Assembly (NCBI GenBank): GCA_937125225.1
Contig: CAKZLE010000023.1
Location: 62,001-126,000 of the forward strand
Direction of reading: 5' to 3'
DNA: 64,000 nucleotides
Origin: an uncultured Spirochaetia bacterium
Lineage (GTDB): Bacteria; Spirochaetota; Spirochaetia; CAKZLE01
In this document: one piece after another, positions 53,704 through 60,751 of the stretch
Numbering within the stretch: the stretch's first letter is position 1
How the letters are laid out: each line of letters opens with the position of its first letter
Program-made: the position numbers and the translations under genes
Notes under the pieces: model-generated
Seen by the model: only the letters and a program-made list of their open reading frames with translations
Told to the model about the DNA's origin: nothing
Database searches by the model: none

Positions 53704-54408
53704 ATGGAATTCATGCAGATAGCCGAAAGCCCTAGCCTCTACATACTCGTAGGAGTCTTTGGAATCGGTGCGGTACTCATCATGGCCGTTGTGTTCTTAA
53801 GAAAGTCTTGGATCCGAGCCAATGAGCTAGGATACACCCACGACCAGTTGAAGGATGTGGTTAAATCATCACTGTCTTTCTCGCTGGTACCATCTATCGC
53901 CATCGTAGTAGGTTTCTTCAGCCTAGCTGCTATGTTAGGTGTCCCCTGGCCCTGGTACCGGTTATCGGTTATCGGTTCGGTCGCCTATGAGATCATGGCA
54001 GCAGATATGGCACTCAGCTCCATTGGTAGGGAGCTTGTCAATGCTTCAGGTACTGACTTCACCCTGATGATGTATGTCATGAGTGTCTCCATTACCGGTG
54101 GGCTCATCACCATTCTCTTCTTGGGAAAGAAACTACAGGAGGGAACCTTGAAACTGAAAGAGAAAGATGCTCATTGGGGAGCTCTGGCTAATAGCTGTTT
54201 CATGTTGACCATCGTTGTGGTGCTTGTCATCCCTATGATCCTTGAAGGTGGGGTATCTCTGTTGACTCTGCTCTCAAGTGCTCTGATTGCCATCATCCTC
54301 AGTCTCCTAGTCAAAGCTGGAGCCAAATGGCTCTCGAGCTTCGTCTTGGCCATCTGCCTTATCGGCGCCATGGCTTCGTCGGTCCTCTGGACCAATCTCT
54401 TAGGTTAG
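53704..54408 (+). CDS. DUF5058-type membrane protein
   Basis: A 234-residue protein with about six or seven hydrophobic helices. SPSLYILVGVFGIGAVLIM opens it, and the sequence LGVPWPWYRLSVIGSVAYEIMAADMAL is the part recalled from the DUF5058 family. The function is not established; members sit next to M20 peptidases and could be part of an uptake or export system. AGGAGA precedes the ATG, 15 bases after the peptidase gene. Confidence 0.7.
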   Translation: MEFMQIAESPSLYILVGVFGIGAVLIMAVVFLRKSWIRANELGYTHDQLKDVVKSSLSFSLVPSIAIVVGFFSLAAMLGVPWPWYRLSVIGSVAYEIMAADMALSSIGRELVNASGTDFTLMMYVMSVSITGGLITILFLGKKLQEGTLKLKEKDAHWGALANSCFMLTIVVVLVIPMILEGGVSLLTLLSSALIAIILSLLVKAGAKWLSSFVLAICLIGAMASSVLWTNLLG

Positions 54409-54417
54409 GAGGAGAAT

Positions 54418-55152
54418 ATGCAGACAACAAAAGAATATTTCCATTCAATACATAGGCTTGGCAGACTCTGTACGGTAGCTGCCCTATTGATCATGCTCGG
54501 GATCCCTACAGTGATAAGTCTTATCTTCGGAACCTTCCCAGGATTTCTGAAGATCATCACCGCCTCCGCAGGACTCCTGGCGATCATGGTACCACTTGCC
54601 ATCGCAGAAGTGATCTCCTATACCCCGATCCTCGGCTCTTCGGTCTACCTCACCTTCATCACCGGTAATATACTGAACCTGAAGCTACCGGTAGTCACCA
54701 ATGCCCAGTCGATAACTAATACCGAAGCAGGAACAGAAGAGGCAGATGTCATCTCGACAATCGCCGTATCAGTCTCCTCGATCTCAACGATCGTATTGAT
54801 CGCCCTCGGGGCACTCCTACTCGTTCCCTTGAAACCTGTCCTGACCTCAGCTTCAGCTCAGACTGCGGCTGCTAATATACTCCCAGCACTCTTCGGGGCT
54901 ATGGGATTAGGATTACTTGGACGAAAAGTCTCAGGAGGAGCCGTGATCAAAGGTCGACTAGTTGCAGCGATCATACCGGCGATTATCGTAGTCGCAGTGA
55001 CTTTCCTGTCTCCGAAGATCGCACACCAGGCATCAGGACTACTGATCCTGATCTGTCTACCCATCACCTATTTCGGTTCTAAGTTGCTTTACAAGAGGGG
55101 AAAGATCAGCGTCAGACTCCCGACTGATACAGTCACCATAGAAGAGGACTGA
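54418..55152 (+). CDS. Membrane protein partner of the DUF5058 protein
   Basis: A 244-residue protein with about six or seven hydrophobic segments. Recognisable stretches are TASAGLLAIMVPLAIAEVIS, SVYLTFITGNILNLKLPV and AANILPALFGAMGLGLLGRK. It was not assigned to a family with known chemistry, but such a protein regularly follows DUF5058 (recalled). The two together may form one heteromeric carrier (inference). GGAGGA precedes the ATG and the stop overlaps the regulator start by one base. Confidence 0.65.
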   Translation: MQTTKEYFHSIHRLGRLCTVAALLIMLGIPTVISLIFGTFPGFLKIITASAGLLAIMVPLAIAEVISYTPILGSSVYLTFITGNILNLKLPVVTNAQSITNTEAGTEEADVISTIAVSVSSISTIVLIALGALLLVPLKPVLTSASAQTAAANILPALFGAMGLGLLGRKVSGGAVIKGRLVAAIIPAIIVVAVTFLSPKIAHQASGLLILICLPITYFGSKLLYKRGKISVRLPTDTVTIEED

Positions 55153-56429
55153 TGAAACCAAGAATAGGATTGATCGCCTCACAACCAATGGCTCAGTTCA
55201 TCAAAGGCCTAGAGAGGGATCTATCAGACCGCTGTGAGATTCTCTATCTCATAGCGGAGTCTTCAGAGGATGTGCTCGAGCTCTATCAGGATAACCTTGA
55301 GAATGTGGATATTTTCCTCTTCTCAGGGAGACTCTTCTATCTGACACTACTCGATCGGGGAGTCTATCCTGAGAAGATATTCTATATCTTCAATGAGTTC
55401 GAAGGTGATATCAAAGGGATACTCCTAGAACAGCTGATCGCTGATAGATCCATAGATCTATCTCGTATATTCATCGATGTAGCATTCGCTGAGAACAATT
55501 ATCTCGGGATCAAAGATCTCCTACCTCCTGAAGAACGGCCTCTTTGCAGTGAGGATGCACGTATCTTCACCAACAGAGATTATGGAAGACATCTATTCGA
55601 TTATCATAAGAGCCTACATGAACAGGACAGGATAGATCTATCGATCACTGGGGTTGGAACACTCGTAAAACATTTTGAGGCTCAGGGTATACCCTACCGC
55701 TATTTCTATCCTACAAGGGAGTATGTACTCAACTTCATCATTCAGATTCTTACATCTAGACCTGCTTCTCAGACAAATATCCCCGCTGCGATCATGATCC
55801 AGCCAGAGATCATGGATGAGGAGAGGATATCACGGTGCGTGAGACAGTTGCGCAAGAGAGCCAAAGAATCAGAGATGGAAGTATCCATCAGACATGAGGC
55901 TACAGGTCTTCTCGTAATGACCAACTTGACGAACCTCCATAAGCTTACCCATGGGTTTAATGATCTTTCCTTTAAAAAGGTCTTAGAAGAGTCTACCGGG
56001 GCCCTCTATATAGGTTTTGGTTCCGGGAAGAACCAATTCCATGCACGGTTGAATGCGTCGACCGCCCTTAGTACAGGAATGAGTCAGCAAGGAAAAGTCT
56101 ACTATGCGACCCTCGATAACGAACTCATAGGACCATTAGGTTCAAGGCATATCGAATCCTACCAGCAACGACCGACGAAACAGATCCTTGAGATGTCAAA
56201 GACCTATCATGTAGATCACCAGAATATTCAGAAACTGTTAAACTACACTGCTATTATCGACTCTGATACCTTCTCTGCAATCGAGCTTTCTCAGTTCATG
56301 GAGATAACGGTCAGAAGTGCCTCTCGACTGATGAACAGGATCATCGAGCATGGAGGGGCTACCTCCTATATGGACAAGACTAAGCGGGGACGAGGTAGAC
56401 CAGTCAAACTCTATAAGCTGATATGGTGA
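55152..56429 (+). CDS. Putative transcriptional regulator of the M20 unit
   Basis: A 425-residue protein, not assigned to a named family. The N-terminal ~110 residues (RIGLIASQPMAQFIKGLERD...) look like a Rossmann-type sensing domain. The middle part has YIGFGSGKNQFHARLNASTAL, as in some nucleotide-sensing regulators. The C-terminal ~55 residues (FSAIELSQFMEITVRSASRL, then RGRGRPVKLYKL) form a winged helix. Translational coupling to the membrane genes suggests that it controls them. A regulator in last position on the same strand implies autoregulation. Confidence 0.65.
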   Translation: MKPRIGLIASQPMAQFIKGLERDLSDRCEILYLIAESSEDVLELYQDNLENVDIFLFSGRLFYLTLLDRGVYPEKIFYIFNEFEGDIKGILLEQLIADRSIDLSRIFIDVAFAENNYLGIKDLLPPEERPLCSEDARIFTNRDYGRHLFDYHKSLHEQDRIDLSITGVGTLVKHFEAQGIPYRYFYPTREYVLNFIIQILTSRPASQTNIPAAIMIQPEIMDEERISRCVRQLRKRAKESEMEVSIRHEATGLLVMTNLTNLHKLTHGFNDLSFKKVLEESTGALYIGFGSGKNQFHARLNASTALSTGMSQQGKVYYATLDNELIGPLGSRHIESYQQRPTKQILEMSKTYHVDHQNIQKLLNYTAIIDSDTFSAIELSQFMEITVRSASRLMNRIIEHGGATSYMDKTKRGRGRPVKLYKLIW

Positions 56430-56468
56430 TTCCCACCCTCCTACCTTCGCCCCTTCAACAGAGAAAGA

Positions 56469-56612
56469 CTATCTTTTCTTAGATTTTTCTAACTTCTCAC
56501 ATGCGGTAAGAGAACCTGTCTGCTTATGATAGGTGCTACAGGCAGCACAATCCCCATGTCGACTGCAATTGTGGGTACAAGGACAATTTGGATTCATAGT
56601 ATTCTGTGACAT
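56469..56612 (-). CDS. Small Cys-rich protein
   Basis: The start at 56612 (MSQNTMN) has AGAGG upstream and gives 47 residues. Seven cysteines occur in PNCPCTHNC, HGDCAACSTYH and LTACEKLE. The pattern CPCxxxCxxHGxCxAC is common in small bacterial proteins of unknown function and probably binds zinc or an iron-sulphur cluster. A possible structured RNA lies 75-155 bases upstream. It lies downstream of the OsmC-like gene on the same strand. Confidence 0.75.
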   Translation of the reverse strand: MSQNTMNPNCPCTHNCSRHGDCAACSTYHKQTGSLTACEKLEKSKKR

Positions 56613-56688
56613 GCGAACGACCTCTTTTCTTCTCAGATGAGTGAATACTACCAAAGAACTCAATAAGAGACAATCAAGGCTGGGATCC

Positions 56689-56767
56689 TCAACGTCAAAG
56701 GGACGCCCATATTCCCTGTCTAGATAGTTCGTATCTCAGACCTTGAATTACCTGGCGTCCCTGTTGA
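56689..56767 (-). ncRNA. Candidate structured RNA element between the OsmC-like and Cys-rich genes
   Basis: An outer 5-bp stem TCAAC/GTTGA (56689-56693 / 56763-56767) encloses a 9-bp stem AGGGACGCC/GGCGTCCCT (56699-56707 / 56754-56762). Inside it on the minus strand, GTCTGAGAT pairs with ATCTAGAC (one bulged G) around a seven-base loop. No T-run follows, so it is not a simple terminator. It matches no riboswitch class that I could recall. Confidence 0.45.
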
Positions 56768-56810
56768 TCATCGATCGCTTCGATGCAATAGTTTCCTGTT
56801 CTAAGCTTCT

Positions 56811-58190
56811 CTAGTTCAGTATATCTCCATTCACATATAATGTGATATCCATATCTGTCGCATTCTTGAGCCCCTCACCTGCAAAACACAAAGATAAGGA
56901 CTTATTATAGAAGGCTTCAAGTCGCTCTTGAGATTCCTCTGACTCGATGAGAATATAAGAATGAACAGTATCTGCGAAACTCTCCATCTGAGGTGTACCT
57001 ATATGCTCCTGTCGATAATCAGTCTGGTTCTCAACACGGTACTCGGTAAACTCCAACCCCATCATCGCACCCACTAAGGTTGTCTGAGAGGTGAGACAGA
57101 GCGCAGTTCCTGCGGTAAAGTACTCGAGAGAGGTAGGTGCTACAGGCATATCATCGTCTCCCATGAATTCATCTGAATAGATCTCCCATGTCTCAGCTGA
57201 AGGTGTTGAAAGAGTGATTCTTTTCAGATAGGGCCGTTCACTACTACCTGCAGACTCAGATATGGCGAATATATCGAATCTCATATTTGACATATCAGGC
57301 AACAGTGGGAACAAGCTTTCATCCTCTTCTTCGACAGTCTGTTCTAGATACTCCGGTACTCTCGGTAGGTCTGTGACAGAACTCAATATCAACTCATCCA
57401 CAACAGATTCATCTGAGGAGGATGAACCAGGTACTGATCGATAGGTGTCCCAATTATCTCCATTCACCACGAGAGCGGGTTCGATGACCGTCTCATTCTT
57501 CAAAGCTTCACCTGCAGCCCAACCGTTCATAGCGATATCGATCATCTCTCCTATTGCCTCTTTAGATGCACTACTCTCTATGATGATATTGATAGTCGAG
57601 ACATCAAGATGTCCTGCACCATCCTCAGAGATCATATCATCCCAACGAAATGCATTAGAGACCTCTACCTTCACATTATCTAATTCAATAGCCGTCACCT
57701 CTGCTGCCTTGATGATCTGTGTATGGAGATTTGCGGCCAATCCGGAGGTATAATAACTCAGTGGTGATGGACCATAAGGGTTCACTCCCTCTGCAGCCCC
57801 TTCATCCGCAAGAAGATGCCAGCCGGTATAATCATCGACCCCTATCGTTTGTACATTGCCCTTCTTCATCATGCTTGAAGTATCATTCTTCACCATCTCT
57901 GTGATGACCGCAATATTCATATTGTCTTCACCCCTACTCGATACCGCAGCAATTGGTTCGAAGGACGTTGGAGCTAGGGGACCCTCATTACGATCGATCA
58001 CCTGATACTCGAGATAACTATCATAGCTCTCTCCACTAGCTACCATGAACCATAGCATATTCCTCTGTTCTTTTGGCATAGAGAACCAATAGATACCAGC
58101 ACCAATGACTATGACTGCAATAACAGATACCGCTGCTATGACTACCCTCTTGATCACTTTCTTCTTCTTATTCGTATGTTGCTTACCCAT
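56811..58190 (-). CDS. Membrane-anchored tandem OsmC-like protein
   Basis: A 459-residue protein with a Lys-rich start and one TM helix (about 14-36), then two related domains. Both have PxSLxYxTxGxAxxL and a GEALKN/GEGLKN motif, typical of the OsmC/Ohr fold. Domain 2 keeps two Cys (365 and 435), 70 residues apart, as in OsmC peroxidases (66). In domain 1 the equivalents are Asn and Trp, so it is probably not catalytic. GGAG precedes the start. The gene follows a MarR regulator on the same strand, so thiol or peroxide stress control is plausible. Confidence 0.72.
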   Translation of the reverse strand: MGKQHTNKKKKVIKRVVIAAVSVIAVIVIGAGIYWFSMPKEQRNMLWFMVASGESYDSYLEYQVIDRNEGPLAPTSFEPIAAVSSRGEDNMNIAVITEMVKNDTSSMMKKGNVQTIGVDDYTGWHLLADEGAAEGVNPYGPSPLSYYTSGLAANLHTQIIKAAEVTAIELDNVKVEVSNAFRWDDMISEDGAGHLDVSTINIIIESSASKEAIGEMIDIAMNGWAAGEALKNETVIEPALVVNGDNWDTYRSVPGSSSSDESVVDELILSSVTDLPRVPEYLEQTVEEEDESLFPLLPDMSNMRFDIFAISESAGSSERPYLKRITLSTPSAETWEIYSDEFMGDDDMPVAPTSLEYFTAGTALCLTSQTTLVGAMMGLEFTEYRVENQTDYRQEHIGTPQMESFADTVHSYILIESEESQERLEAFYNKSLSLCFAGEGLKNATDMDITLYVNGDILN

Positions 58191-58221
58191 GTTAAAACTC
58201 CTTAGTTCATATTCTTATTTT

Positions 58222-58248
58222 ATTTACCCGACTTTCATTTAGCCGACT
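58222..58248. repeat. Two 12-bp direct repeats between marR and the OsmC-like gene
   Basis: ATTTACCCGACT (58222-58233) and ATTTAGCCGACT (58237-58248) differ at one base and are offset by 15 bp, just upstream of the OsmC-like gene. A regulator-binding role is possible. Confidence 0.45.
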
Positions 58249-58267
58249 AAGTTTTATTCGAAAAAAA

Positions 58268-58690
58268 TTACTCACTCAGGTTTTTTAGAACCCGATCCAA
58301 ATAGACCCGCATAGTCTTTTTCTCCTCTTCAGAGAAGCCACAAAAGACCACCTCTTCCATCTCCTTCTGTAGATCTTTCAATTGAGAACTGATAGCTCTC
58401 CCAGCATCGGTAAGATAGACATTTGAGACTCTCTCATCTTTTGCATCCCTCTTTCGTTGAACGAAACCAGCTTTCTCCATTCGTTTTACCATCGTACTAG
58501 CTGTAGCAGCAGTTATTACCATCTCTCGCGCTAAAGTAGATTGGGGTACCCCATTCTCTTTGTAGAGTAACCCTAGCATGATTGGTTGCCCTTTATGCAA
58601 GTTCACTCTATTCAATATCTGGTTGATCTTATTAGCATGAGCTTTCCCTACCTGCCTTAATACGATATCTAGAGTAGTATCATTCTCCAT
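58268..58690 (-). CDS. MarR-family transcriptional regulator
   Basis: A 140-residue winged-helix regulator. It has KGQPIMLGLLYKENGVPQST, LAREMVITAATASTMVKRMEKAGFVQRKRDAKDERVSNVYLTDAG (recognition helix and wing with the family DxRxxxVxLT pattern) and a C-terminal dimerisation helix. The start at 58690 (MENDTT) has GGAG seven bases upstream. A 14-bp perfect palindrome between its promoter and start suggests autorepression. It probably controls the OsmC-like gene downstream, as OhrR controls ohr. Confidence 0.92.
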   Translation of the reverse strand: MENDTTLDIVLRQVGKAHANKINQILNRVNLHKGQPIMLGLLYKENGVPQSTLAREMVITAATASTMVKRMEKAGFVQRKRDAKDERVSNVYLTDAGRAISSQLKDLQKEMEEVVFCGFSEEEKKTMRVYLDRVLKNLSE

Positions 58691-58724
58691 TTGGTAACTC
58701 CTTCTTATTATTTGCCAACTTATC

Positions 58725-58764
58725 TTATGTCGACATAATATATCTGATTCTAATAGTTTGTCAA
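58725..58764 (-). promoter_or_regulatory. marR promoter with a 14-bp perfect palindromic operator
   Basis: On the minus strand TTGACA (58764-58759), a 16-base spacer and TATATT (58742-58737) form a promoter. TTATGTCGACATAA (58725-58738) is a perfect palindrome, extending to 22 bp with one mismatch, and overlaps the start-of-transcription region. This is typical of MarR autorepression. Confidence 0.7.
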
Positions 58765-58871
58765 GTAGAATTATCTTAAAAACATACAATCGTCAATTAC
58801 CCTCTTTTTATTATACATCTATAAGATTCCCTGATAGACTACTAAAAGACTTACTATACGAGAGAGAACCT

Positions 58872-59447
58872 ATGATTAGATGTGACTGGTCCACGAGCGA
58901 TCCCCAATATATTTCCTATCATGATGAAGACTGGGGTGTTCCCATCCATGATGACAGACTGCTTTTTGAGATGCTTATCCTAGAAGGAGCCCAGGCAGGT
59001 CTCAGTTGGATAACCATCCTGAAGAAACGTGAGAACTACAAGGCAGCATTCGATGATTTCGATTGTGAACTGATAGCGAACTATACAGATGATGATGTGA
59101 ATCGCCTTCTTGCAAACTCAGGGATTGTTCGAAACAGACTTAAGATACACTCTGCAATCAAGAATGCGAAAGCGACCTTGAGGCTCAGGGAGGAGTTCGG
59201 AACACTCGATTCCTACCTCTGGAGTTTCGTTGGTGGAAAGCCGATACAGAACTCCTTCTCTTCTATGTCAGAGATACCGGCAACCTCTGAGATATCTGAT
59301 AAGATGAGTAAAGATATGAAAAAGAGAGGCTTCAACTTCGTAGGATCTACGATAATCTATGCTTTCATGCAGTCAACTGGGATGGTCAACGACCATATGA
59401 TCGATTGTTTTAGATATGAAGAGATCAGAGATCTCTCACACCAGTGA
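58872..59447 (+). CDS. tag: 3-methyladenine DNA glycosylase I
   Basis: A 191-residue Tag protein: RCDWSTSDPQYISYHDEDWGVP at the start, LFEMLILEGAQAGLSWITILKKRENYKAAFDDFD, and GFNFVGSTIIYAFMQSTGMVNDHMIDCF at the end, with the His/Cys residues of the Tag zinc site. It excises 3-methyladenine in base-excision repair. ATG 58872 fits the family N-terminus and has GAGAGA upstream. It is coupled to ycaQ, and its promoter is divergent from marR. Confidence 0.95.
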   Translation: MIRCDWSTSDPQYISYHDEDWGVPIHDDRLLFEMLILEGAQAGLSWITILKKRENYKAAFDDFDCELIANYTDDDVNRLLANSGIVRNRLKIHSAIKNAKATLRLREEFGTLDSYLWSFVGGKPIQNSFSSMSEIPATSEISDKMSKDMKKRGFNFVGSTIIYAFMQSTGMVNDHMIDCFRYEEIRDLSHQ

Positions 59448-59449
59448 CC

Positions 59450-60655
59450 ATGACAGAATCATTATCACTCGAACAGGCAAGAAGACTCATTCTCCTCTCA
59501 CAGAGGGTTCCTCCAGGTAAACAGAGGGGTACAGCTGTCTCTGAGACGCTCTCTGTGATCGACCAGCTCAGTTATATTCAGATCGATACGATCTCGGTCG
59601 TACAGAGGGCCCACCACCATACTCTGTGGAACAGGAACCCAAGATATAAGCCATCTCATCTTGATGCTCTTCTCGCAGAGAAACGGATCTTCGAATACTG
59701 GACTCATGCAGCAGCCTATCTTCCCATGAGTGACTACCGCTATAGCCTTCCTCGAAAGCAGGCCTTCAAGTGTGGAGAGCAGAAGCATTGGTTCAAACGG
59801 GATGAGATACTCATGAAACATGTTCTCGATCGAATCTCTTCTGAAGGTCCATTGATGGCAAAGGATTTCAACTATAATGGTGACAAGATAGGAGCATGGG
59901 GCTCAAAACCTGCGAAACAGTCGTTAGAGAACCTGTTTGTACAAGGAGAACTGATGATCGCCTCTCGTAGGAACTTCCATAAGGTATACGATCTTACGCA
60001 CCGGGTCCTACCTGAAGGGCTCGATACATCGATCCCCTCCCCTGAAGAGCATGCTCGATTTCTCATAACCAGGTTCTTAGGGTCACAGGGAATAGGACAG
60101 GTCTCTGAGATCACCTACCTACTCAAGCAGGTAAAACCCCTTGTTACTACCGTCCTACAGGATATGATCAAACAGGGTGAGTTACATCAAGTCCAGGTCG
60201 AGGGTATTCACTACGTGGCTCTACCCCAGTCATTAGAGTTATTGAACCGTCCCTTACCGGGTAAAAGGATGCAATTCCTCTCCCCCTTTGATAACCTGAT
60301 CATTCAAAGAAAAAGGACTAAAGCGCTATTTGGCTTTGATTATATCCTCGAATGCTATTACCCTGCAGCAAAACGTAAGTATGGGTATTTCTCCCTTCCC
60401 ATCCTCTGGGATGGGAGATTCGTTGCAAGGCTGGACTGTAAGGTCGATAGAAAACAGTCGATACTCAATATCAACCAGCTTTCTATAGAGGATAATATAA
60501 CGGTAGATGATGAGTTCATGACCGCTTTTAGCAGAGAACTCGATCATTTTATGGACTTCAATGATTGTCTAGGACTACAGATTCATCAAGTGACCCCAGA
60601 ACTATTCAAGGAACCCCTGAAGGCTCGATTACGAGAAGGTCGAGAGAACACCTAA
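59450..60655 (+). CDS. ycaQ: YcaQ/AlkZ-type winged-helix DNA glycosylase
   Basis: A 401-residue HTH_42 family protein. It has QLSYIQIDTISVVQRAHHHTLWNRNP with the QxD catalytic motif of YcaQ-like interstrand-crosslink glycosylases, WTHAAAYLPMSDY, LFVQGELMIASR and the C-terminal FLSPFDNLIIQRKRTKALFGFDYILECY. AlkZ relatives protect antibiotic producers from their own alkylating agents; YcaQ homologues unhook crosslinked bases. The start overlaps the end of tag, and there is no ribosome-binding site, so it is translated by coupling. Together they form a small alkylation-repair operon. Confidence 0.9.
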   Translation: MTESLSLEQARRLILLSQRVPPGKQRGTAVSETLSVIDQLSYIQIDTISVVQRAHHHTLWNRNPRYKPSHLDALLAEKRIFEYWTHAAAYLPMSDYRYSLPRKQAFKCGEQKHWFKRDEILMKHVLDRISSEGPLMAKDFNYNGDKIGAWGSKPAKQSLENLFVQGELMIASRRNFHKVYDLTHRVLPEGLDTSIPSPEEHARFLITRFLGSQGIGQVSEITYLLKQVKPLVTTVLQDMIKQGELHQVQVEGIHYVALPQSLELLNRPLPGKRMQFLSPFDNLIIQRKRTKALFGFDYILECYYPAAKRKYGYFSLPILWDGRFVARLDCKVDRKQSILNINQLSIEDNITVDDEFMTAFSRELDHFMDFNDCLGLQIHQVTPELFKEPLKARLREGRENT

Positions 60656-60751
60656 TAGATTTTGATAAAGTCTATTCACCGAAATATCTTTTTGGATGAT
60701 TATTCAACTTTTTTAGGCTATACTGATTCTATGAACTACTAAGGGGTACCC

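Noticed and set aside
60656-60751. Terminator after ycaQ
   Set aside because: AATAGA and TCTATT can pair, but the stem is short and no T-run follows directly, so it was not called.
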